Assembly: GCF_004119455.1 (NCBI RefSeq)
Contig: NZ_NRQT01000001.1
Span: 434,001-498,000 of the forward strand
Direction of reading: 5' to 3'
DNA from: Chryseobacterium sp. CH25
GTDB taxonomy: Bacteria; Bacteroidota; Bacteroidia; Flavobacteriales; Weeksellaceae
Length of the DNA stretch: 64,000 nt
In this document: positions 47,323 through 55,576 of the stretch, in pieces
How the letters are laid out: each line of letters begins with the position of its first letter
Numbering within the stretch: position 1 is the first letter of the stretch
Program-made: the position numbers and the translations under genes
The notes under the pieces: generated by a model
Seen by the model: only the letters and a program-made list of their open reading frames with translations
What the model was told of the DNA's origin: nothing
Database searches by the model: none

Positions 47323-47326
47323 CAAG

Positions 47327-47359
47327 AAAGGTACAAATCATTTGGTTTGTACCTTTTTT
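47327..47359 (+). terminator. Terminator after tRNA-Ser copy 1
   Basis: AAAGGTACAAA and TTTGTACCTTT form an 11-bp stem with an 8-base loop and a T run. It differs from the terminator of copy 2. Confidence 0.85.
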
Positions 47360-47385
47360 CATTATAAAAACTGAACGATCACCCT

Positions 47386-48687
47386 ATGAAAACACAATTC
47401 ATAAAACGTATATTACCTACACTAACTGTTTTTGCATTTTGCAATTACTCAAATGCTCAAAAGATTATCAGTACAGACATTCATAATTTTTGGACTGCTT
47501 ATGACAGTATTCAGAAAAATAAAAACCATAAAAGTGAAATCCTTGAAGATCTTTTCTTAAGTAAGAAAACTGCCGGGTTAAAAGCATTTATGGAAATTAA
47601 AAAATTCGGAAAAGAGGATTATTTAAACGTAATTGAGAAATATCCAAATTTCTGGAACTCCATAAGGCCCAACACTTTCATTGATGATAAAAAAATCAAA
47701 ACGATAAACAACGCTTTCAGAAAACTTGGAAAACTGTACCCCAACAATTCCAAAGGGAATATCTATTATACTATTGGAACCTTGAAATCCGGCGGAACCA
47801 CCAATCATGAAGATCTACTGCTAGGAGTAGAAAAAATAACAGGAAATCCTAATACTGTTGTTTCGGAATTTGAAAATGAAAATCAACGAAAAATGTTTCA
47901 GTTTACCAACTCTTCTCAATTAGAACAGGTAACGGTGCACGAATTTATTCATACTTTTCAAAAAGATGGGGAAATTAACGTTTTATCAAAAGCGATTAAA
48001 GAAGGATCCTGTGATTTTATTGCTGAATTGGCTTTAAACAAAAAATTCACTGCACATTATCTTGATTATGGGTTCAAAAATTACGAAAAAGTAAAGTCAG
48101 ACTTTAAAAGTGAGATGTTCAGCAAAAAAATTGAAAATTGGTTTTATAATGGCAATGCTAAAAATCCGGATCTTGGCTATTTTGTAGGATATGTCATTTC
48201 CAAAAAATACTATGAAAAATCATCAGATAAGAAAGCTGCTATTAAGGATATCATTGAATTAAATTTCAATAGCGAAGCTGATGTACTTCAGTTTTTAGCA
48301 AAATCGGATTACTTTGAGGATCAGAAAAATACAGCACAAATACTCTCCGATTATAAGGAGCACCAGCCTCAATTCGTAAAGATCATTGAATTTGAAAATG
48401 GCAGTCAGGATGTAAATACAGGTACTAAAAAAATTCAGATTGTATTCTCAAAACCAATGAATGAAAAAGTATCTATTAATTTCTCAAAAAACGGAAAGGA
48501 TCATTTTCCATTAAAGAACATTGTAGGCTTAGATGAATCCAAAACAATTCTGACGGTTGAAACAACTGATTTACAAAACGACACAGAATACGATTTTTAT
48601 ATAACAGACAGAACCACAAAATCTGAAGACGGCTACCCTTTTGATACAGGAGAATATAAAATTTCATTTAAGACCGAAAAAAAATAA
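47386..48687 (+). CDS. Predicted secreted zinc protease (DUF2268-like) with C-terminal Ig-like domain
   Basis: A 433-residue exported protein. The signal peptide (residues 1-24) ends NYSNA-Q. The catalytic HExxH is HEFIH at 185-189 in EQVTVHEFIHTFQKDGE, and a candidate third ligand Glu is in KEGSCDFIAEL (about 206), as in gluzincin-type enzymes of the DUF2268 kind. Residues about 350-433 form an Ig-like domain of the SbsA/Big_5 type (KKIQIVFSKPMNEKVSINFS). It is the only gene between the two tRNA-Ser copies, so it may belong to a duplicated or inserted cassette. Substrate unknown; secretion to the periplasm or surface is predicted. Confidence 0.82.
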   Translation: MKTQFIKRILPTLTVFAFCNYSNAQKIISTDIHNFWTAYDSIQKNKNHKSEILEDLFLSKKTAGLKAFMEIKKFGKEDYLNVIEKYPNFWNSIRPNTFIDDKKIKTINNAFRKLGKLYPNNSKGNIYYTIGTLKSGGTTNHEDLLLGVEKITGNPNTVVSEFENENQRKMFQFTNSSQLEQVTVHEFIHTFQKDGEINVLSKAIKEGSCDFIAELALNKKFTAHYLDYGFKNYEKVKSDFKSEMFSKKIENWFYNGNAKNPDLGYFVGYVISKKYYEKSSDKKAAIKDIIELNFNSEADVLQFLAKSDYFEDQKNTAQILSDYKEHQPQFVKIIEFENGSQDVNTGTKKIQIVFSKPMNEKVSINFSKNGKDHFPLKNIVGLDESKTILTVETTDLQNDTEYDFYITDRTTKSEDGYPFDTGEYKISFKTEKK

Positions 48688-48886
48688 CTTTTCTTCCATT
48701 TTGTATCGTTTTCAGCATTCAGTTTCTTTATTGATTGAGGCTTTACAGCAAAAGAAATCATGCAGGAAGGCACTAAAATAATGGTTACACCTCTCCATTT
48801 GGTTCATCAGTAAAAATAATACTCCTGATAACCCGACAGATAGACCTTAGTTCGTTTTTTATTAGTGGAGTTATTATATTTTTTTA

Positions 48887-48894
48887 TATATTTG
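48887..48894 (+). promoter_or_regulatory. -7 box of tRNA-Ser copy 2
   Basis: TATATTTG, inside the repeated block but with an unrelated sequence upstream; no good -33 TTTG at the 19-base position. Confidence 0.6.
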
Positions 48895-48928
48895 CACCAC
48901 TGAAAACAACGATACAATCGGAGTTTAG

Positions 48929-49013
48929 GGAGAGTTGGCAGAGTGGTCGATTGCGGCAGTCTTGAAAACTGTTGACTGTAACAGGTCCGGGGGTTCGAAT
49001 CCCTCACTCTCCG
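48929..49013 (+). tRNA. tRNA-Ser (TGA), copy 2
   Basis: Identical over 85 bases to the copy at 47238-47322, with the same acceptor, TGA anticodon, long variable arm and no encoded CCA. Confidence 0.96.
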
Positions 49014-49055
49014 CAAGATGTGAAAACAGAAATTTTCAAAAAGCATCACAAATTA

Positions 49056-49088
49056 AAAATCCTGCAAATTATTTGCAGGATTTTTTTG
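49056..49088 (+). terminator. Terminator after tRNA-Ser copy 2
   Basis: AAATCCTGCAAAT and ATTTGCAGGATTT form a 12- to 13-bp stem with a very short loop and seven Ts. Confidence 0.85.
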
Positions 49089-49206
49089 TTTATGGCTATT
49101 GCTAAAATTTGGGAGTAAGTTTGTGACAATTTTCAAAAAATTGAAATCATCACAAACAATTTCAATGATAAGCAGTAAGAAGGTTCTCTTCTTCTATACC
49201 GCCAAT

Positions 49207-50961
49207 CTAAAAGCTGTAATTATATCCTACAGTGCATGTCATTTCATTTAAACTTGGGTTTTCAATAGCCTGATCGGTTTTTCTAAACATCTGAATAAAA
49301 TTAAAATCAAAACTATGTCTCTTCCACGGAATATAGTTTGCTCCCAGTCTGAAATTGGTCACATTAATGTTTGCCGTGGAACTTCCGGAATGATTATAGG
49401 ATGCCCCAACGCTGGTTTTTAATTTATCTTCTTTAAGGAAAGCTTTGGTAACCGTTACTGCAGGTCCCCAGATGCTTGATGTCTGAGAAGCAGCATAGGT
49501 ATGTGTATAATTAAATGAAGTTGCAATATTCATCTTCTTTTCAGGAAATCCTAAGCTATAATTCACATTAGCATTATGAAACCTGGAAAGCCCACCTCTT
49601 CTTACGATTCCATTTTCTCTGTTTACCATATCATTAAGGGAATAATTGATATTAATATTCTGTACTTTTTCTTTGGTACTGGAAATAATATAATTTATGT
49701 TGATATTGGTATTCTGTGAAATCTGTTTATAATCAATAGAGTCTTTGGGCTGTTGAATCAACAGCGGATTGTTATTGATATTATTAAACTGATTCAGCTG
49801 TTTGTTGGTAAACATCGTAAAGTTAGAATAACTTGCTGTAATCATAAGTTTATCTGAAGCCTTCAGATTGGCATTGATTGCTCCTACCCAACGGCTGGTC
49901 TGTTTAAATTTCTGTCCATCCAGGTTATCACGCTGTCTTCCTATGTTTCCGGCAAGAGACAACTTATCTTTCCATAGAGTGAAAGCTGTATTTAGAGTAA
50001 TATTTTCCAGGTCATTATTGAAATAATAGGCTCCCAGTGTTCTGTATCCGGGATCTATTCTTTCATACCTAACCCCAACCATTCCTTTCTTCAGTTTGAG
50101 ATTAACACCACCGTTATAAGCTGAATAATTCTGCATAGAAGAATTGGGAGAAAGAAATTTAGAAGCCACTCCTTTTTTTACAGCGCCTCGGGAATCAGCT
50201 CTCAGGTCTTCCACTAATACTGTATTGGCATACTCTCCATAAACTTCCAGATTTTTATCAATCATAAAACTTCCGGTCATGGATAAGACAAGGTTTTCCT
50301 GTGGAAGGACTCCTTTGGCATCCGGAGCAATGGCCAAAGATCCTAAATCATCTTTGGCATAAAACCCTATCAAACCAAGTTTATATCTTTCTTCTTCCCA
50401 TCTGATATGAGCCCCATACCCCATTCTCCGGTAGGCAGGAATTGTATTTGGATTACCATCATCTTCAACGGCCTTATTCAGTCTGCCTGTCATTACGGCA
50501 ACTTTCAGAGGAATATTGGGAGTAAGCTCCAAGCCTGCTCCGGTAAACAATAATCCGTTAAAAGTATAAGGTGTAAAAGTCATATTGGCATCTCCAATAT
50601 AAGCCTTTATCCATTTATATTTAGGAGCAATGCTTAACCGGTTAAACTTGAATGGAACCTGATATCCTAACTGGCTTCCCTGATTGGTAAAACTGTAGGA
50701 AACAGGCATACTCCACCTGTAAAGTCCGAGATTAAGATTTCCATTTAAAAAATAAGTAAATGGCGCTCTCCCACTATAAACATTGGAACTGTAGAACACA
50801 GAGTTTGCTGAAATTCCACCACTTATTTTAAAAGGATTCTTCTTCAGCTCTTCAACTGTTCTTTTTCCAATATTCTCCAGGTCTACTTCCTGAGCCTTAT
50901 TCAACGTAAAAACAGATGTTAAAAGCAACAAAACAATGCTTTTTGTATAAATTCTCTTCAT
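49207..50961 (-). CDS. Outer-membrane beta-barrel protein, last gene of a surface-complex operon
   Basis: A 584-residue protein with a signal peptide (MKRIYTKSIVLLLLTSVF then TLNKAQ) and a long run of alternating amphipathic strands ending in CTVGYNYSF, the terminal aromatic expected for outer-membrane barrels. No TonB box or plug is seen. I do not recognise a family; it is larger than PorP/SprF partners of T9SS adhesins. It starts 10 bp downstream of the PKD lipoprotein gene, and the same strand carries the SprB-repeat and FN3 genes, so the four make an operon. A role as surface anchor or channel for the other products is inference. Confidence 0.75.
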   Translation of the reverse strand: MKRIYTKSIVLLLLTSVFTLNKAQEVDLENIGKRTVEELKKNPFKISGGISANSVFYSSNVYSGRAPFTYFLNGNLNLGLYRWSMPVSYSFTNQGSQLGYQVPFKFNRLSIAPKYKWIKAYIGDANMTFTPYTFNGLLFTGAGLELTPNIPLKVAVMTGRLNKAVEDDGNPNTIPAYRRMGYGAHIRWEEERYKLGLIGFYAKDDLGSLAIAPDAKGVLPQENLVLSMTGSFMIDKNLEVYGEYANTVLVEDLRADSRGAVKKGVASKFLSPNSSMQNYSAYNGGVNLKLKKGMVGVRYERIDPGYRTLGAYYFNNDLENITLNTAFTLWKDKLSLAGNIGRQRDNLDGQKFKQTSRWVGAINANLKASDKLMITASYSNFTMFTNKQLNQFNNINNNPLLIQQPKDSIDYKQISQNTNININYIISSTKEKVQNININYSLNDMVNRENGIVRRGGLSRFHNANVNYSLGFPEKKMNIATSFNYTHTYAASQTSSIWGPAVTVTKAFLKEDKLKTSVGASYNHSGSSTANINVTNFRLGANYIPWKRHSFDFNFIQMFRKTDQAIENPSLNEMTCTVGYNYSF

Positions 50962-50971
50962 ATAAAAAGCT

Positions 50972-52342
50972 TTAAGGTTGTTTTTGTACTTTAATATCCA
51001 CTACTACATAAGAATTGGGACCGTTGGTTACGAAATTCTTGATTTTAATAGCACCTTTTCTTCCGTCAGCTGTCTGAAACAGAACAACTCTTGGTACTGC
51101 CGAATTATTGAACGGAGATTTCCCTGCATTGGTTTCTGCAAAATTAATGGATGAAAAATCATTGCCGGACCCCAATGCATCAAAACCTGATGGAGAAAGC
51201 TGTACACCTACAGACTCCTGTGAGTTGATAATTTTTGTATGAACAGCATTAGGAATGGCTATGAAGCCTGTATTCTGAACTTCATCCGGAGCTACAAACT
51301 GGTTATATAAAAATGTTGAATTCAGTCCAAAGAATGCAAAATCTATTTTGGGACCATTGGTTAGATTTACTTCCCCTTGTTTAATCACTTTTCCAAGCTC
51401 GGAAGAGAAAAAGCAACCGACAGCAGCATGAGCGCTATTGATTCCCAACTGAATATCACTGAATGATAACAAGTTGGCATCCGGCAATATAGTTACCTGT
51501 TTCTGCAGTGTTTTAGTCTCTTTATCATTGGTTGATTTTAAAATAATCGTATAAGTTCCTGCTGCAGGAAGTGTGATATCAGGGCTAGCCACTGTTGAAG
51601 TAACCGGAACTCCACCAGCAACAATCCATTCATATGACGTAGCATTGGTTGACAGGTTGTTAAGATGAAGTACTACAGGAGCCTGATAATCATTATCAAT
51701 AGCATCTACAGTCCAGTTGAAATCTACTGTCATGGCAGGTTTTACGTTCACAGTTTTCTGTGTGGAATATGTTTCCAACCCATTGGAAATGGTAAGCTTT
51801 ATCACATGATCTCCCGGTGTTGTAAATACAACATTCGGATTTTCTTCATTTGATGTAGATGGATTTCCGTCCTCAAATTCCCAAAGGAACTGAGTGGCTC
51901 CTAAAGACTTATTAACCATTTTTAGGGTAACAGGAGCTATATCACTGCCCTGCATCTGCCATTCAAAGTCTACATGTACTGCAGCATCTGCTTTTACTTC
52001 AACTTCTTTGGTATCTACATTGCCATCTTTATTAGAAGCTTTCAGCTTGATTTTATAAACACCTGGCGTTGCATAGGTAACAGGCTGTGGGCTTTTTTCA
52101 GCAGAGCTGGTAACTGAAGCTCCTTCAAATGACCATTCATAGGTTTCGGCTCCTGTAGATTTATTACTTATTTCCACTTTTACAGGAACTGAAAAATCAT
52201 TATTTACCACTTTTATACTAAAATCTGCCTTTACAGGAATACTTTCTTCCACGGCACATCCATTGAACAGAAACACCATAAAAAGAAAGTAGATTATGTT
52301 TAGATTTTTGTAGGTTCTCATTTGTTTATTTTTTGTCATCAT
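50972..52342 (-). CDS. PKD-domain surface lipoprotein
   Basis: A lipoprotein of about 456 residues with lipobox FNGC (FLFMVFLFNGC-AVEES). Three to four PKD-type domains follow, each with a Y/F-E-W core: ETYEWSFEGASVTSSAEKSP, TQFLWEFEDGNPSTSNEENP, TSYEWIVAGGVPVTSTVASP. A C-terminal domain of about 170 residues has no known motif. Alternative starts are at 52360, overlapping the upstream stop, and at 52321. It lies between the outer-membrane barrel gene (10 bp) and the SprB-repeat gene (7 bp), so it is cotranscribed. PKD domains often bind proteins or glycans on the surface. Confidence 0.8.
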   Translation of the reverse strand: MMTKNKQMRTYKNLNIIYFLFMVFLFNGCAVEESIPVKADFSIKVVNNDFSVPVKVEISNKSTGAETYEWSFEGASVTSSAEKSPQPVTYATPGVYKIKLKASNKDGNVDTKEVEVKADAAVHVDFEWQMQGSDIAPVTLKMVNKSLGATQFLWEFEDGNPSTSNEENPNVVFTTPGDHVIKLTISNGLETYSTQKTVNVKPAMTVDFNWTVDAIDNDYQAPVVLHLNNLSTNATSYEWIVAGGVPVTSTVASPDITLPAAGTYTIILKSTNDKETKTLQKQVTILPDANLLSFSDIQLGINSAHAAVGCFFSSELGKVIKQGEVNLTNGPKIDFAFFGLNSTFLYNQFVAPDEVQNTGFIAIPNAVHTKIINSQESVGVQLSPSGFDALGSGNDFSSINFAETNAGKSPFNNSAVPRVVLFQTADGRKGAIKIKNFVTNGPNSYVVVDIKVQKQP

Positions 52343-52349
52343 GGTTTTA

Positions 52350-55300
52350 TTATTGTACAAGCATTCTCTTCACCAGGGCCTCATTCCTTGTTTCTAGAAT
52401 GATAAGATACGTTCCCGCCGGAAGTGAAGTACTGTAAGGTATTGTAAAAAATGTAGAGGAAGGCATTTCCACAGCCGGATAGGCTTCATGAGACATCATA
52501 TCAACAATTCTTACTTTTACAGGAGCCGCTATATCAAGTCCTACCAGCACTTTGAATACTCCTTTGTTTGGATTAGGAAGAATAGTAAACTCCCTTACAT
52601 TAGAAGCTTTTACAGGATCTGTATTTATTCCTGATGTATTTTCTTCAACTACTACTTTTTTATAGAAAGTTTTTACACATTCTCCCTGCATACCTTTAAG
52701 CCCAATTTCATAGGATCCTGTTTTAGAAAATTTCAGTTCTAAGAAGTCATCTGTTTTATTAAGAACCTTTATATCCGGTGTATCAGGAATTACCCATACT
52801 ACTTTTTCAGGTTTCGTTGGTGAGGTGTTAACAAGTACTACTGTGGATTCAACATAAGCATGAGTTGTTAACATCAGTTGTGGATCCAGCACATCCATAG
52901 AGTTTTTAATAACTACCTCATCTGTTGCTGTACAGCCTTTGGAATCTGTAATCAACACTATATAAGTACCTGCTTTGGATAGGGTAATGGATGGACTGGA
53001 AGATATAATATTTCCTGTCTGATCTTTCCACTGATAAGTTGCTCCTACTTCATTGATATCAACATTATAGGTTTGAGTATCTCCTAAACATAAGGTAATA
53101 TCTGATCCTAAATCTACTTTAAGCTGAGCAGGATCTGTAAGGGTATAGTTTCTGAAAATACTGCATCCATTGGCATCAGTAACGGTAACATTATAAGTTC
53201 CAGCTTTAATTCCAATGTTATTTAATCCCGTCATTCCATTTGACCAGACTATATTGTAAGGTGCTTTACCTCCTGTAATATTAATTTTAATTTCTCCATT
53301 AGCTGCTCCAAAACAAATCGGATGGGTTACTGAAAGATCTTCAATAAGCAGCTGATCCGGCCCAATAATCTGGGTACTGCCGCTTACTTTACAGTTTTTG
53401 GAATCATTAACAAGAACAAAATAATTCCCTGCTGACAATCCTGTTACCGTAGGAGTGGTATCATTGGTATTCCATTGGTAGGAATAGGCTCCGGTACCTC
53501 CTGTAGCATTTACAGAAACCTGGCCACTATTCTGGCTGTAGCATGCAATGGTGCTTGCTGACAGGGTAATTGCAAGTTGTGTAGGAAATACAAATGTAAA
53601 TTGAGCATCTGCAGTATTATTATTGACATCTTTTACAAGGACTTTATAAGTACCTGTTGTAAGATTTGCCAATGTAGATTGCGTAGCACCAGCAATATTC
53701 TGGAAAACACCACCATTCTGAATCTGCCATTGATAAGTATATGTTCCTACTCCCCCCGTTACGACTGCTTTCAGAATACCATCTTCAGCCTCATCCGGTG
53801 TACCGTTACCATTAAGGTCTGCTTTATACTGGTAATCGTTGGCTATATTACAGGATATCTGTTTTTGAATTTCAATGTTGGAGATTAATGGTAATGGCTG
53901 ATCCACAGTAAATTCCCGAGAAATAATTCCACAATTCCCAAGCTGGCTTGATGCACCTGAATAATTTTTATCTTTTACTGTTAAATAATATTTACCTGCC
54001 GGGAGCCCATCAAGTTTAATGGTAAAAGGATTATTTACAGCATCAGTTGTGATTCCTGTTGTAATTACAGGTCCGTTAGCTGTATCTTTTCTCCATTCAA
54101 AATCATAGGTACCATTAGTATTGGGAGTTCCGCCTGTGACTCTCAGTGAAATATAACCATTACTTAATCCATATCCTGTTGGCTGAACTATTTCTGTTTC
54201 TGATGTTGGAATAGCTATTGCCGCTGCAGGCTGGGTAATGGTTACTGAGATTTCCTTTTCATTAGCTCCTTCTTTTGCTACACAGAGATTGGAATCTCTT
54301 ACTTTGATTTTATAGATTCCAGCTGCCAGATTCTGTATTTGTGTATTGGCACCATTACTGAAATCTGTCCAGTCAAGATAAGGCTGATTATCTTTGGTTA
54401 TTGAGTATTGAAACTGATTTTGCCCGCCACCGGCTGTTAATGCAATAATCCCGTCATTTCCCTGAAAACAGTATACATTGGTTTGAGAAGTCATTGAAAA
54501 GATCACAGGATCAGGCTTTAAGATCTCAAAACTAATGGTATGACCTGGACTATCTGTGTAAGTGGCATTTGAACTGTAGGTTCCCAATAAATCCAGTTTA
54601 TATTTACCTGGAGGAAGATTACCAAGGGTAAATGATGTACTGTTTTGAAGCTGACTGGTAATATCCTGATTTAAGACAGCTGCACCAGTATCAGTATTCA
54701 CTAAAGAAATCTTTAATGTTTCATTAGCGATCAGTGACCTTTCAAAGTTCAGAACTACACTTCCATCGGTTGTATCAGAACATCTTGTTTTATTTACTGT
54801 GTTGCTAAGAATATGGGGTGCGGATTGCATAATGGTAAGCACAACAGGAGAGGAAACAGATTGGTAAGATCCATTTTCCAAACAGGAAACCACTCTAAAA
54901 TAAATATTCTTTCCTACATGCTGTAAATAGTTATTTCCAAAAAGATCTTTTGCTGATACATTTAATTTATTTAATGTAGACAGAGATGAATTTACATTTA
55001 CCCAATTTATATTATCCAAACTGTATTGATAGTTATACAAACTGGCATCAAACCCTTCTCTTGCAAATAAACTGATTTTATCCTCAGATGGAAGTATTGT
55101 ATTGGTTGCACCAGCTTCTGTAAGAGAAATCAAAGTATGCACAGGTGTTATCTTTGTTTTGTAAGTAATCCATGTCATTCTTGGTGTATGGGTATCTACA
55201 TTATGATCATTCTGATTACATATAGAAACAGCATCATATTGGTTATATTCCGCATCAGTACCTGTTCTGAAGTTTACAAAACCTTCCGTATGTATAGATG

Positions 55301-55565
55301 ATGGGCGTTTTGATACAATCCTTGGGCTCATTCCCCAGTTATTCTCATTATCACCGTTATTTTGAATATCTCTAAAATAAAGCTCTTCCGTAGAATTATC
55401 GCTATATACAACCTCAATAAGAACGTGTGAACTGGTAGAGTTTTTCACTCCTGCATTCACACTATAACTGAGATTATATAATTCAATCTTATATTGTTCC
55501 TGACCTCCTTGTCCCCAGAGAAAATTACTGAAGAGGATTAAAAATAGAAATAAATTATTTTTCAT
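52350..55565 (-). CDS. SprB-repeat cell-surface protein with T9SS type A sorting domain
   Basis: A 1,071-residue protein with a signal peptide (MKNNLFLFLILFSNFLWGQ). The middle carries at least five SprB-type repeats with the pattern C-(F/Y)-x-(G/N)-x(2-3)-G-x-I/V and a GG-x-Y-x-(Y/F)-x-W core: CFQGNDGIIALTAGGGQNQF, CYSQNSGQVSVNATGGTGAY, CFGAANGEIKINITGGKAPY. SprB is a T9SS-secreted gliding adhesin. The C-terminus (REFTILPNPNKGVFKVLV to the end, LVKRMLVQ) is a T9SS type A sorting domain. It lies 11 bp after the FN3 gene and precedes the PKD gene, so it is part of the operon. Surface display and adhesion are expected. Confidence 0.87.
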   Translation of the reverse strand: MKNNLFLFLILFSNFLWGQGGQEQYKIELYNLSYSVNAGVKNSTSSHVLIEVVYSDNSTEELYFRDIQNNGDNENNWGMSPRIVSKRPSSIHTEGFVNFRTGTDAEYNQYDAVSICNQNDHNVDTHTPRMTWITYKTKITPVHTLISLTEAGATNTILPSEDKISLFAREGFDASLYNYQYSLDNINWVNVNSSLSTLNKLNVSAKDLFGNNYLQHVGKNIYFRVVSCLENGSYQSVSSPVVLTIMQSAPHILSNTVNKTRCSDTTDGSVVLNFERSLIANETLKISLVNTDTGAAVLNQDITSQLQNSTSFTLGNLPPGKYKLDLLGTYSSNATYTDSPGHTISFEILKPDPVIFSMTSQTNVYCFQGNDGIIALTAGGGQNQFQYSITKDNQPYLDWTDFSNGANTQIQNLAAGIYKIKVRDSNLCVAKEGANEKEISVTITQPAAAIAIPTSETEIVQPTGYGLSNGYISLRVTGGTPNTNGTYDFEWRKDTANGPVITTGITTDAVNNPFTIKLDGLPAGKYYLTVKDKNYSGASSQLGNCGIISREFTVDQPLPLISNIEIQKQISCNIANDYQYKADLNGNGTPDEAEDGILKAVVTGGVGTYTYQWQIQNGGVFQNIAGATQSTLANLTTGTYKVLVKDVNNNTADAQFTFVFPTQLAITLSASTIACYSQNSGQVSVNATGGTGAYSYQWNTNDTTPTVTGLSAGNYFVLVNDSKNCKVSGSTQIIGPDQLLIEDLSVTHPICFGAANGEIKINITGGKAPYNIVWSNGMTGLNNIGIKAGTYNVTVTDANGCSIFRNYTLTDPAQLKVDLGSDITLCLGDTQTYNVDINEVGATYQWKDQTGNIISSSPSITLSKAGTYIVLITDSKGCTATDEVVIKNSMDVLDPQLMLTTHAYVESTVVLVNTSPTKPEKVVWVIPDTPDIKVLNKTDDFLELKFSKTGSYEIGLKGMQGECVKTFYKKVVVEENTSGINTDPVKASNVREFTILPNPNKGVFKVLVGLDIAAPVKVRIVDMMSHEAYPAVEMPSSTFFTIPYSTSLPAGTYLIILETRNEALVKRMLVQ

Positions 55566-55576
55566 TTGTTTTGTGT

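Larger units (their letters stand above)
48887..49018 (+). repeat. 132-base direct repeat with tRNA-Ser (second copy of 47196-47327)
   Basis: The block from the -7 box through six bases past the tRNA is repeated at an offset of 1,691 bases with three substitutions, all in the leader. The upstream -33 region and downstream terminator are not shared. The repeat defines a 1.7-kb unit holding a tRNA and the protease gene. Confidence 0.85.

Noticed and set aside
47196-49018. A tRNA-targeting genomic island
   Set aside because: No integrase, recombination directionality factor or attachment-core duplication beyond the tRNA block is present; the unit has a single gene.
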